5,614 bases of DNA from Cellvibrionales bacterium UBA3090 (GCA_002367235.1 DFBC01000050.1:4974-10587); one strand, 5' to 3'. Positions 1 through 5,614 are shown, numbered from the stretch's first letter. Notes: generated by a model not told the origin, from the sequence alone. Program-made: numbers and translations.

Positions 1-395
1 GCTGGAGCTGGAGCTTCAGATCTTTCTGCCCGAGGTTCTTCAGGACGGCGCTCACGACGCTCAGACTTTTCAGACTTTTCAGACTTCATAATCGGAGATT
101 CGACTGTTACGGCATCATCCTGACTAAACACTGCGCTGCGAATAACAGCGTCGTTGTAGCGGAAATTAGAATTAAGCTCATCCAATACATCCTGACCACA
201 TTCAATGTTCATCAGCACGTAATGAGCTTTGTGAATTTTATTAATCGGGTATGCCAAGTGACGGCGACCCCAATCTTCGAGACGATGAACTTTACCCTCA
301 CCACCATTAATAGTAGCGGTATAACGTTCAATCATGCCCGGAACCTGTTCGCTCTGGTCCGGGTGAACCATAAATACGATTTCGTAGTGACGCAT
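1..395 (-). CDS. rpsF: 30S ribosomal protein S6, C-terminal end cut by window edge
   Basis: S6 is a primary component of the 30S platform and binds 16S rRNA as a heterodimer with S18. The translation starts MRHYEIVFMVHPDQSEQVPG and contains GRRHLAYPINK (residues 43-53), HYVLMNIE (58-65) and FRYNDAVIRS (78-87). These are the hallmark strands and helices of bacterial S6, and they line up with E. coli S6 through the ESPIMK segment near residue 100. After that comes a charged, low-complexity tail (KSE repeats, then RRERRPEEPRAERSEAPAP) still open at residue 131. That is already about the usual length, so this tail is as long as or longer than typical. The ATG at 395-393 is preceded by TAAGGAGG (407-400), a very strong ribosome binding site. 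The stop codon and the expected downstream rpsR and rplI lie off the left edge. Identification is close to certain; only the C-terminus is unknown. Confidence 0.97.
   Translation of the reverse strand, partial: MRHYEIVFMVHPDQSEQVPGMIERYTATINGGEGKVHRLEDWGRRHLAYPINKIHKAHYVLMNIECGQDVLDELNSNFRYNDAVIRSAVFSQDDAVTVESPIMKSEKSEKSERRERRPEEPRAERSEAPAP
60..86 (-). repeat. 9-bp tandem repeat encoding KSE x3 in the S6 tail
   Basis: On the plus strand the unit CAGACTTTT is repeated in tandem, with a third copy diverging at its end. On the coding strand this gives Lys-Ser-Glu three times, at S6 residues 104-112. Because the unit length is a multiple of three, gain or loss of a copy would keep the frame. The repeat sits in the disordered C-terminal tail, where S6 length varies between species. 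Confidence 0.8.
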
Positions 396-400
396 TGTGC

Positions 401-447
401 CTCCTTACGGGTTAGTAGTTGCTCGCCCCATGCGATGCAACAAGGAG
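401..447 (-). promoter_or_regulatory. rpsF mRNA leader, probable S6:S18 autoregulatory structure
   Basis: Read as RNA from the minus strand, CUCCUU (447-442) can pair with AAGGAG (406-401), forming an outer stem that contains the Shine-Dalgarno sequence. Inside it, GUUGC (441-437) pairs with GCAAC (422-418). After one bulged A (436), UCGC (435-432) pairs with GCGA (426-423), closing a five-base AUGGG loop. The 3' side carries an 11-nt bulge (417-407) that includes ACCCGU. Published work describes S6:S18 complexes repressing their own operon by binding a leader with a CCG bulge between two stems, mimicking their 16S rRNA site. This leader has the same layout in the same place, directly before rpsF. 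The pairing is seen in the sequence; the regulatory role is inferred from the known family. Confidence 0.8.
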
Positions 448-476
448 TTATTGGCCCAAAGAGACCAAGGGCCGGC

Positions 477-505
477 ATTCTACGGGCATGTGCGGGGTAT
501 ATCAA
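477..505 (-). promoter_or_regulatory. sigma-70 promoter of rpsF
   Basis: On the minus strand a TTGATA -35 box (505-500) and a TAGAAT -10 box (482-477) are separated by exactly 17 bases. Each box matches the consensus at five of six positions. The bases after the -10 box are G+C only (GCCGGCCC, 476-469), the kind of discriminator found at ribosomal promoters under stringent control. Transcription should begin around 468-473, giving a 5' UTR of roughly 75 nt that includes the whole predicted leader fold. A GGCCC/GGGCC inverted repeat (473-469 with 457-453) lies at the expected RNA 5' end. Confidence 0.75.
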
Positions 506-597
506 GCATGAAATCGTGTCATTTGGGAGTACAAGCACTCTTTGGAACGCGCTATTATTGTGCGACTTCGACTCTGACCATTTTCAAGGATAATAAA

Positions 598-762
598 ATG
601 AAAAAGCTTTCGTTATTGCTCACCACTGTTTTCGTCCTGTCTTTGACGGGTTGCACAAAAGTTGGCAGTGATGCCTGGTGCGAAAACATGAAAGAAAAAC
701 CTAAGGGTGACTGGTCGGCCAATGAGGCCAGCGACTTTGCCAAGCATTGCGTATTTAAGTAG
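598..762 (+). CDS. small DUF3012-family lipoprotein (54 aa)
   Basis: This short gene encodes a predicted secreted lipoprotein. It starts MKKLSLLLTTVFVLSLTGC: two lysines, a hydrophobic stretch and an LTGC lipobox with Cys19 as the lipidation site. Thr at +2 rather than Asp suggests sorting to the outer membrane. The mature peptide is only about 36 residues and carries VGSDAWCENMKEKPKGDW (22-39) followed by SANEASDFAKHC (40-51). I recognise this pattern as the DUF3012 family of gammaproteobacterial mini-lipoproteins, whose function is unknown. Cys28 and Cys51 remain after processing and could form a disulfide. AAGGA at 586-590, seven bases before the ATG, is a good ribosome binding site. A TATTAT (553-558) could serve as a -10 box, but I see no convincing -35 at normal spacing. 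The gene is divergent from rpsF and converges on the phosphatidyltransferase. The gene is near certain; its role is unknown. Confidence 0.88.
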   Translation: MKKLSLLLTTVFVLSLTGCTKVGSDAWCENMKEKPKGDWSANEASDFAKHCVFK

Positions 763-797
763 GTTTTTCCTAGTTATTGAGCGTTATTGAGTATTAC

Positions 798-829
798 CGG
801 GCAGTGCAGATTAACTCTCTGGCTGCCCG
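798..829. repeat. inverted repeat between convergent genes, possible terminator without U-tract
   Basis: CGGGCAG (798-804) and CTGCCCG (823-829) are perfect complements. The stem can extend inward through CAGA (807-810) and TCTG (818-821) after a small internal loop. It spans the stop codon of the minus-strand phosphatidyltransferase (813-811) and lies 36 bases after the lipoprotein stop. Neither strand shows a T-run after the stem, so it does not meet the usual criteria for an intrinsic terminator. It could still block readthrough or protect 3' ends between the convergent transcripts. Confidence 0.4.
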
Positions 830-1476
830 CCAACCGTCTCACCAGAACCACGAGCAATAGTAGCTGCGGCCCAAAAGCCCGCCACATTCCCCTGCCACCT
901 TGGCAAAATTGACGTAATAATCACCTGTTCTAGCGCTACCCACAAATAAAACAATAGGACCGCGCGAAACATCAAGGAGTAATCCCAAATTGCAGCCACA
1001 AAATACGCTGGCGCAACAGAAATCGCAGCGATCTTTGCCGCCAGCGTGTGATAGCTTGGAAAACACTTAAATCTGACCAAACACACCAGCAAGGGAACGA
1101 TCCAGAAACTGAAAGCGATAACCAAATAACCAGACTCACGACCAAATATTTCCGGCCAAATCAACTTTAACCCTAGTAACATAACAGCGTAGGTTATGAG
1201 GTCGGCCCAACTGTCGAGCCGAGTACCTAAATCGGTAACCTGTCCCAGCCGACGAGCTAGATAGCCATCAAGACAATCGGTAAATAAAGAGAACGCCAAG
1301 ACCCATAAAAAAACATCGGCCTTTTTCTCCATGGCCAGAAAAATAAGTACCGGCACCAGAGCCACTCTGATAGCACTAATCACATTGGGAAGACTCACCA
1401 CCAGGTTTTGGGTCGCTACCTGGTTATTCTGAATCACTCGATGCTTTATAACTTTTCCATGTTTAATAACACTCAC
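811..1476 (-). CDS. CDP-alcohol phosphatidyltransferase family membrane protein
   Basis: This integral inner-membrane enzyme would transfer a phosphatidyl-type group from a CDP-activated lipid (or CDP-alcohol) to an alcohol acceptor, releasing CMP. Numbered from the GTG at 1476, the full family signature is present: D67, D70-G71, A74-R75, G84, D88 and D92, with the classical spacing. These aspartates bind the metal ions and the CDP moiety. About six hydrophobic helices are visible (roughly 32-49, 54-69, 89-107, 115-135, 146-164, 168-191), as expected for the family. The acceptor is not evident; phosphatidylglycerophosphate, phosphatidylserine or a rarer product are all possible. The start is uncertain. 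The frame stays open upstream to a TTG at 1503, whose TTGA overlaps the rlmB stop TGA (1502-1500), and further to a TTG at 1533 inside rlmB. I chose the GTG because it follows a G-rich stretch and removes the overlap. It is the third gene of the rnr-rlmB operon. Confidence 0.88.
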   Translation of the reverse strand: MSVIKHGKVIKHRVIQNNQVATQNLVVSLPNVISAIRVALVPVLIFLAMEKKADVFLWVLAFSLFTDCLDGYLARRLGQVTDLGTRLDSWADLITYAVMLLGLKLIWPEIFGRESGYLVIAFSFWIVPLLVCLVRFKCFPSYHTLAAKIAAISVAPAYFVAAIWDYSLMFRAVLLFYLWVALEQVIITSILPRWQGNVAGFWAAATIARGSGETVGGQPES

Positions 1477-1499
1477 TCCCCCACCATTATCTTCAGCAC

Positions 1500-2264
1500 T
1501 CAAGACCGCTGGCGAACGGCCTCGAACAAACAAACGCCTGTGGCCACTGAGACATTCAAACTACTCACCGCTCCCGCCATAGGCAGCTTTACCAAAAGGT
1601 CACAATTTTCCCGGGTCAGACGACGCAACCCTTTTTCCTCGGCACCCATCACCATCACCAAAGGGCCTTTCAGATCCACATCATAAATCATCTGCTCGGT
1701 TTCACCGGCGGTACCCACAATCCAAAGCCCCTGCTCTTGAAGTTGCTTCAATGTGCGGGAAAGATTCGTCACGACGACCAAGGGAACACTTTCAGCTGCA
1801 CCACATGCCACTTTTTGTACGGTTGGGGTCATTCCAACAGAATTGTCTTTAGGGACAATAACAGCCTGAACACCTGCCGCATCCGCCGAGCGCATACAGG
1901 CACCGAGGTTATGAGGGTCGGTTACCCCATCCAACACCAGCAAAAAAGGGGCTTGATCCAATTGCTCAAGCAACTCATAGAGATAGTTTTCATCCTGAAT
2001 ATCGGCACCACGACATAATGCAGCCACCCCCTGATGACGCCCGCCCGCCAGCGCATCCAAATCGGATCGAAGTACCCAAGTCACAGGAATATCTTGTTGC
2101 TCCGCCAGACTAATCAATTTTTTCAGGCGTTGATCATCCCTGCCTTTCTGAACTCTAACCTCATCTATCTTATCCGGAGAGGTCTTCAGAATTGCCTGTA
2201 CCGCATGTATACCAAACAGCCACTCACAACTGTCATCGGTTTTATTTGTGTCTTTCTTTACCAT
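1500..2264 (-). CDS. rlmB: 23S rRNA (guanosine(2251)-2'-O)-methyltransferase RlmB
   Basis: RlmB uses S-adenosylmethionine to methylate the 2'-OH of G2251 in the peptidyl-transferase P-loop of 23S rRNA. The 254-residue protein is close to the E. coli length (243). The N-terminal domain (about 13-90) begins EWLFGIHAVQAIL and includes GGRHQGV (74-80), the RNA-binding substrate domain. The C-terminal SPOUT/TrmH domain carries motif 1, DPHNLGACMRSADAAG (116-131), motif 2, VMGAEEKGLRRLT (205-217), and motif 3, LPMAGAVSSLNVSVATG (227-243). The last forms the SAM-binding trefoil knot. N119, R125, E209 and the SSLN residues 234-237 match conserved family positions, and the C-terminus LFEAVRQRS matches E. 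coli as I remember it. It lies 34 bases after rnr and is presumably co-transcribed with it. The upstream GGA about nine bases from the ATG is a modest ribosome binding site, so coupling to rnr translation is plausible. Confidence 0.97.
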   Translation of the reverse strand: MVKKDTNKTDDSCEWLFGIHAVQAILKTSPDKIDEVRVQKGRDDQRLKKLISLAEQQDIPVTWVLRSDLDALAGGRHQGVAALCRGADIQDENYLYELLEQLDQAPFLLVLDGVTDPHNLGACMRSADAAGVQAVIVPKDNSVGMTPTVQKVACGAAESVPLVVVTNLSRTLKQLQEQGLWIVGTAGETEQMIYDVDLKGPLVMVMGAEEKGLRRLTRENCDLLVKLPMAGAVSSLNVSVATGVCLFEAVRQRS

Positions 2265-2298
2265 TAATTCAGTTCCATTATCAAACAGCCCCGTTAAC

Positions 2299-4785
2299 TT
2301 AGCTTCGAGGAGGTGGTGACTTTTTTGGTTTTATTTTTTTTCGAGCTGTTTTTGCTTTAGATTTCTTGCCCGCTGCTCTTGGGGGCTGCGCCCCAGAAGA
2401 AATTTTACCGGAAGAAGGTCTCCGCCCACGAGCAGACTTGCCTTCAGTTTTTTTTGCCGATTTTTTCTTTGTTTTGGATCTGGATTCCTCATGCTCCGCC
2501 GCCAATTCCAATGCCTTGGGGCTTACATGAATATCTTTCTTACTTTTTCTTCGCCCTTCCTCCACAAGATCAAAATCAATTTTTCGTTCATCCAGGTTAA
2601 CTCTGCTGACTCGCACTTTAAGTTTGTCGCCAAGCCTGAATACTCGGTGAGTACGCTCACCGATTAACCGATGATGAGCCACCTCATGATAATAATAATC
2701 CTTGGGCAACCCGGTAATATGTACCAGCCCTTCGATATACATATCCATCAGCTGAACAAATAAACCAAACCCGGTTACCGAAGCGACGACGCCGTCGTAT
2801 TCTTCGCCAACGCGAGACAATAAATATTCACACTTCAACCAGTCAACCACGTCTCTGGTTGCCTCATCGGCACGGCGTTCGGTCATTGAACACTGCTCAC
2901 CGCAGGAGACCATCCACTCTTCATCGTAGGGGTATATCTGGCTGCGATTTAAAACTGGAGCACCCTCGACTTTTCTGGCGTGACTGATTCGTCCCTTTCT
3001 ACGAATCAGATAACGAATCGCTCTGTGAACAAGCAAATCAGGGTAACGCCTAATCGGTGAGGTAAAGTGGGCGTACGCCGGATAATTCAAGCCAAAGTGA
3101 CCATTGTTGTCAGGGGTATATTCAGCCCTGTTCATCGATCTGAGAATAACCGTTTGAATAACGCTGGCATCTGGCCTGCCCGACACTTGGGCAAGCACTC
3201 GCTGGAAATCCTTCGGTGATGGGTCTTCTCCACCGGGGAGCCCCAATCCCAACTCACCAAGAAACTCTCGCAAGTTTTCCAACTTCTCTTGCCTTGGCCC
3301 TTCGTGTACTCGATATAACCCGGCTAATTTATTCTTTTCCAACAAGGTAGCGGCACAGACATTAGCACAGAGCATGCACTCTTCAATTAGCTTGTGCGCT
3401 TCGGTACGATCCGACGGAATAATCTGCTGAATTTTTCTTTCAGCATCGAATAATATACGTGTTTCCTGAGTCTCAAAATCGATAGCACCACGGTCGTTTC
3501 GAGACTGATGCAACCTCAAGTAAAGCTCATAAAGGTGATCGATATGACTCACCACCGCATGAAATTGCTTGCGGACACCGCTGTCTCTAACCCCTCGCTG
3601 GGCAATCATTCCTGCAACCTGTGTATAGGTCAGACGAGCATGAGAGTAGATCAACCCTTCGTAGAACTGAAACTTTGTCACCTGACCATTAGCATCCAGT
3701 GACATTTCACAAACCATAGTCAGTCGATCCACTTGGGGGTTCAACGAACAGAGTCCATTGGAAAGCTTTTCTGGCAGCATCGGAACAACATGCTGAGGAA
3801 AATAGACTGAGTTACCCCGCTGATAAGCTTCGAGATCCAAAGGACTGCCCACTGCCACATAGTGAGACACATCGGCTATAGCGACATAGAGCTTCCAGCC
3901 TGCCCTACTGCGGGGTTCACAATAGACGGCATCATCAAAATCACGTGCATCTTCCCCATCGATCGTCACAAAGGGTAAATGGCGTAAATCAACACGATTA
4001 GCGGTATCGTCAGCAGCGACCTCAACAGGAATGGACTCAGCTTGCTCCAGCACCGAGTCTGGCCACTCACTGGGAATACCGTAGTTGTGAATAGCAATGT
4101 CAATTTCCATCCCGGGTGCGAGATGGTCGCCCATCACCTGAACGATACGCCCGGCAGGAAGGTTGTTCCGGCTGGGCTGAGTGGTAATTTCCACTACTAC
4201 AATTTGCCCGGGCTCCACCTCTCCCCGCTGATCGGGAGGGATCATAATATCCTGAATAATTCGGGGATTATCCGGGCGAACAAAATGCATACCACTCTCG
4301 ATGAAGTATCGCCCAACAAGAGTACGTGTGCGGCGCTCCACCACCTCGACAATCGACGCTTCAGAACGCCCTCTTCGATCCACCCCCGCGACACGAACCA
4401 GCACTTCGTCGCCGTCCATCACTCGTCGCATTTGACGACTAGAGAGAAAAAGATCCCCTCCACCCAAATTGGGAACAACAAAGCCAAAGCCCTCGGGGTG
4501 GCCAATGACCCGCCCCTTAATAAGGTTCATCTTATCGAGAGCGCCATAGGCATTCCGGCGATTACGAATAGTCTGACCGTCGCGCTCCATAGCGGCCAAC
4601 CGCCGACGCAGCGCCTCCCGAGCATCATCACCCTGTACATCAAACGCCGAACAAAGCTCCTCATAAGTAAGTGGGCCAATACTCTCGCTCAAAAAATCGA
4701 GAATATATTCCCGACTGGGAACCGGGTTATCGTATTTCGCGGCTTCACGACCGGCAAAAGGGTCTTTCTGAATATGTTTTTTCAT
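2299..4785 (-). CDS. rnr: ribonuclease R (3'-5' exoribonuclease)
   Basis: RNase R is a processive 3'-5' exoribonuclease that degrades structured RNA, including defective rRNA, and takes part in trans-translation quality control. The 828-residue protein is near the E. coli length (813). In order it has a winged-helix domain (about 20-90), two cold-shock domains (about 91-235), the RNB catalytic domain (about 265-595), an S1 domain (about 664-740) and a basic Lys/Arg-rich tail (745-828). The catalytic centre TIDGEDARDFDDAVY gives D276, D282, D284 and D285 as metal ligands, and Y328 in SVYFP corresponds to the substrate-stacking tyrosine. HFTSPIRRYPDLLVHRAI (573-590) is the conserved RNB signature. 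The ATG at 4785 is chosen because MKKHIQKDPFAGREAAKYDNPVPSREYI aligns with the E. coli N-terminus and GGA lies seven bases upstream. A longer ORF back to 4866 adds 27 residues without family resemblance. It is the first gene of the operon. Confidence 0.97.
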   Translation of the reverse strand: MKKHIQKDPFAGREAAKYDNPVPSREYILDFLSESIGPLTYEELCSAFDVQGDDAREALRRRLAAMERDGQTIRNRRNAYGALDKMNLIKGRVIGHPEGFGFVVPNLGGGDLFLSSRQMRRVMDGDEVLVRVAGVDRRGRSEASIVEVVERRTRTLVGRYFIESGMHFVRPDNPRIIQDIMIPPDQRGEVEPGQIVVVEITTQPSRNNLPAGRIVQVMGDHLAPGMEIDIAIHNYGIPSEWPDSVLEQAESIPVEVAADDTANRVDLRHLPFVTIDGEDARDFDDAVYCEPRSRAGWKLYVAIADVSHYVAVGSPLDLEAYQRGNSVYFPQHVVPMLPEKLSNGLCSLNPQVDRLTMVCEMSLDANGQVTKFQFYEGLIYSHARLTYTQVAGMIAQRGVRDSGVRKQFHAVVSHIDHLYELYLRLHQSRNDRGAIDFETQETRILFDAERKIQQIIPSDRTEAHKLIEECMLCANVCAATLLEKNKLAGLYRVHEGPRQEKLENLREFLGELGLGLPGGEDPSPKDFQRVLAQVSGRPDASVIQTVILRSMNRAEYTPDNNGHFGLNYPAYAHFTSPIRRYPDLLVHRAIRYLIRRKGRISHARKVEGAPVLNRSQIYPYDEEWMVSCGEQCSMTERRADEATRDVVDWLKCEYLLSRVGEEYDGVVASVTGFGLFVQLMDMYIEGLVHITGLPKDYYYHEVAHHRLIGERTHRVFRLGDKLKVRVSRVNLDERKIDFDLVEEGRRKSKKDIHVSPKALELAAEHEESRSKTKKKSAKKTEGKSARGRRPSSGKISSGAQPPRAAGKKSKAKTARKKIKPKKSPPPRS

Positions 4786-4804
4786 CACTACGTCCGCAAA
4801 AATA

Positions 4805-4834
4805 ATTATCGATAAAATAGAACTGACATGTACA
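4805..4834 (-). promoter_or_regulatory. candidate rnr operon promoter
   Basis: On the minus strand, TGTACA (4834-4829, four of six -35 matches) and GATAAT (4810-4805, five of six -10 matches) are 18 bases apart. A start near 4798 would give a leader of only about 13 nt, just enough for the GGA ribosome binding site before the ATG at 4785. The short leader and weak -35 box keep confidence low, and other promoters further upstream are possible. Confidence 0.3.
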
Positions 4835-4847
4835 CCATCAGAACATA

Positions 4848-5016
4848 TTGACCGATGCTTGACCAACCTCTTTGACCGGTAAAGAACGAAAAGAGTTATG
4901 CCTGAACAACCGATATCTTGACGTTAACATCTACAAGGTTTGCCACGAAAACGCTATCACCGGCAGCTTTTACTCCACTGAACAGATCAACCCCCGGCCT
5001 ACAGCCCCTTTTGACC
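4848..5016 (+). repeat. TTGAC motif cluster upstream of rnr
   Basis: TTGACC occurs at 4848, 4859, 4872 and 5011, and TTGACG at 4918. The first three copies are spaced 11 and 13 bases apart, so they lie roughly on one face of the helix, about 60-90 bases before the rnr start. Five copies of a five-base word in 170 bases is well above chance. This could be a regulator binding array, or it could include -35 elements. No protein can be assigned. Confidence 0.4.
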
Positions 5017-5026
5017 CATCATTTAT

Positions 5027-5056
5027 TTGTTATTTCTGTAAAACTGCGCTAATAAT
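5027..5056 (+). promoter_or_regulatory. candidate promoter of the GGDEF gene
   Basis: TTGTTA (5027-5032, four of six) and AATAAT (5051-5056, five of six) are separated by 18 bases. Transcription would start near 5063, leaving about 69 nt of leader before the ATG at 5132. A second -10-like TAAAAT at 5060-5065 overlaps the expected start. This is a plausible but unproven sigma-70 promoter. Confidence 0.35.
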
Positions 5057-5131
5057 GCCTAAAATATGCACAAACTGAACAACATAGTATTCCTTTCTCT
5101 TACAACCATAAGAAATACAAGAAATTCTACT

Positions 5132-5614
5132 ATGAAAAAAGTCTCTTCAATCAAACCGGCTATTATGGCCCCCAAAAACCAGGCCGCCGAATCAAATTCA
5201 GCGAAGAATGAGCCACTGGTATTATCTGAAGGAACACAACTGCAACTCCACCAACGGCTCACTGGAACACTCGACACCTCCAGCCTAATCAACCGATTTT
5301 ATGGCTGGTTGATCGAGCAACACTCGATAACCGGCATCGACTATGTTCATCCAGACGAAAACCTCGTACTGTCCGCGGGCTCGAAACAACAGCACGAAAC
5401 TCACTATGTTCTCCGTCTGGAAAAACATTACCTTGGCGAAATCACCATTAGCAACCAAAAGCCTTTTTCTGAGCAGGACTTGTTTACCCAAAAACAGAGT
5501 ATAGATATCCTCGTTTACTATCTAAAAAATAGCATCGACTACCAAGCATTAGAGAAAATCGCCTTCCACGACGCCCTTACCGGTGTAATGAACCGCACCG
5601 CCTTAGATGAGCTG
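5132..5614 (+). CDS. GGDEF-domain protein (putative diguanylate cyclase), C-terminal end cut by window edge
   Basis: The open frame from the ATG at 5132 runs to the window end for 161 codons without a stop. Residues 145-161 read FHDALTGVMNRTALDEL, the characteristic opening of a GGDEF domain (D147, LTG 149-151, NR 154-155). GGDEF domains typically make cyclic di-GMP from two GTP. The active-site GGDEF motif lies beyond the window, so activity cannot be judged. Residues 1-28 are polar and probably disordered. Residues 35-137 look like a soluble sensory module: a helix with LTGTLDTSSLINRFYGWL (43-60), then short strands (VLRLEKHYLGEITI, 93-106) and a helix leading into the GGDEF domain. This layout resembles a GAF-type domain, though I cannot confirm it. 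There is no signal peptide or membrane helix, so it is likely cytoplasmic. The ribosome binding site is weak (AAGAAA about 10 bases upstream). A later ATG at M12 is a less likely start. Confidence 0.85.
   Translation, partial: MKKVSSIKPAIMAPKNQAAESNSAKNEPLVLSEGTQLQLHQRLTGTLDTSSLINRFYGWLIEQHSITGIDYVHPDENLVLSAGSKQQHETHYVLRLEKHYLGEITISNQKPFSEQDLFTQKQSIDILVYYLKNSIDYQALEKIAFHDALTGVMNRTALDEL

Larger units (their letters stand above)
4786..5131. other. divergent intergenic region between rnr and the GGDEF gene
   Basis: These 346 bases separate two divergent genes. I see no convincing coding sequence, no tRNA and no intrinsic terminator. What it does hold is a candidate promoter close to rnr, a candidate promoter about 76 bases before the GGDEF start, and five TTGAC motifs on the plus strand, three of them clustered within 30 bases. 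The remaining sequence is A+T-rich near both gene starts and mixed in the middle. Confidence 0.6.

Noticed and set aside
222..593. Plus-strand open frame of 123 codons antisense to rpsF and its leader
   Set aside because: It lies opposite a certain ribosomal protein gene and its promoter, has no family resemblance, and is best explained as a shadow frame.
763..775. TAGG-TTTTT-CCTA hairpin after the lipoprotein stop
   Set aside because: Only four pairs with the T-run in the loop rather than after the stem, so it is not a credible terminator.
773..791. Direct repeat GTTATTGAG twice, 10 bases apart, after the lipoprotein gene
   Set aside because: Too short and isolated to assign as a functional element or insertion footprint.
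2264..2278. Four-codon mini-ORF (Met-Glu-Leu-Asn) whose TAA overlaps the rlmB ATG
   Set aside because: Such a short frame arises easily by chance and shows no clear ribosome binding site; a coupling role cannot be supported.
2382..2394. GGGGC-TGC-GCCCC perfect hairpin
   Set aside because: It lies inside the rnr coding tail, has no following T-run, and is explained by Gly/Ala/Pro codon composition.
4042..4815. Plus-strand open frame of 257 codons antisense to rnr
   Set aside because: It is fully antisense to the conserved N-terminal half of RNase R and its composition (many His, Asn, Thr) is typical of a shadow frame.
4786..4866. N-terminal extension of RNase R by 27 residues to an ATG at 4866
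   Set aside because: The added residues have no resemblance to the family N-terminus, while the ATG at 4785 has a ribosome binding site and starts the conserved segment.
5059..5491. Two minus-strand open frames opposite the GGDEF gene
   Set aside because: The plus-strand frame carries a recognisable GGDEF domain start; the minus frames have no recognisable motif.

Overview
The window reads as chromosomal housekeeping DNA from a gammaproteobacterium, probably a free-living marine or aquatic one. Three things support this. RNase R, RlmB and ribosomal protein S6 all look like gammaproteobacterial family members. The order rnr-rlmB-(insert)-rpsF is the conserved arrangement of that class. A DUF3012-type mini-lipoprotein, a family I recall as gammaproteobacterial, lies in the same stretch. 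A Cellvibrionales- or Alteromonadales-like source is possible, but the sequence alone does not settle the genus.

Layout, left to right. Minus-strand rpsF (S6) occupies the left edge and runs out of the window before its stop codon. Upstream of it are a near-consensus sigma-70 promoter and a leader that folds into a two-part stem with a CCCG-containing bulge. The lower stem of that fold contains the Shine-Dalgarno sequence, which closely resembles the known S6:S18 autoregulatory leader. A tiny plus-strand lipoprotein gene (54 aa) follows. It converges on a minus-strand operon transcribed in the order rnr (RNase R), rlmB (23S rRNA Gm2251 methyltransferase), then a CDP-alcohol phosphatidyltransferase whose start lies at or just past the rlmB stop. 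To the right of rnr is a divergent intergenic region of about 346 bases with candidate promoters in both directions and an unusual density of TTGAC motifs. It leads into a plus-strand GGDEF protein that is cut by the right edge at the beginning of its catalytic domain.

How the genes work together. The core is RNA and ribosome metabolism: RNase R degrades structured RNA, RlmB modifies the peptidyl-transferase P-loop of 23S rRNA, and S6 is a 30S protein under leader control. The phospholipid-type transferase riding at the end of the rnr-rlmB operon is the main accessory element. The divergent diguanylate-cyclase-like gene brings possible c-di-GMP signalling next to rnr, but no functional link is shown. 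I found no mobile element, CRISPR array, tRNA, rRNA or evident new system. The most rewarding points are the rpsF leader structure, the operon-embedded phosphatidyltransferase and the motif-rich rnr/GGDEF spacer.
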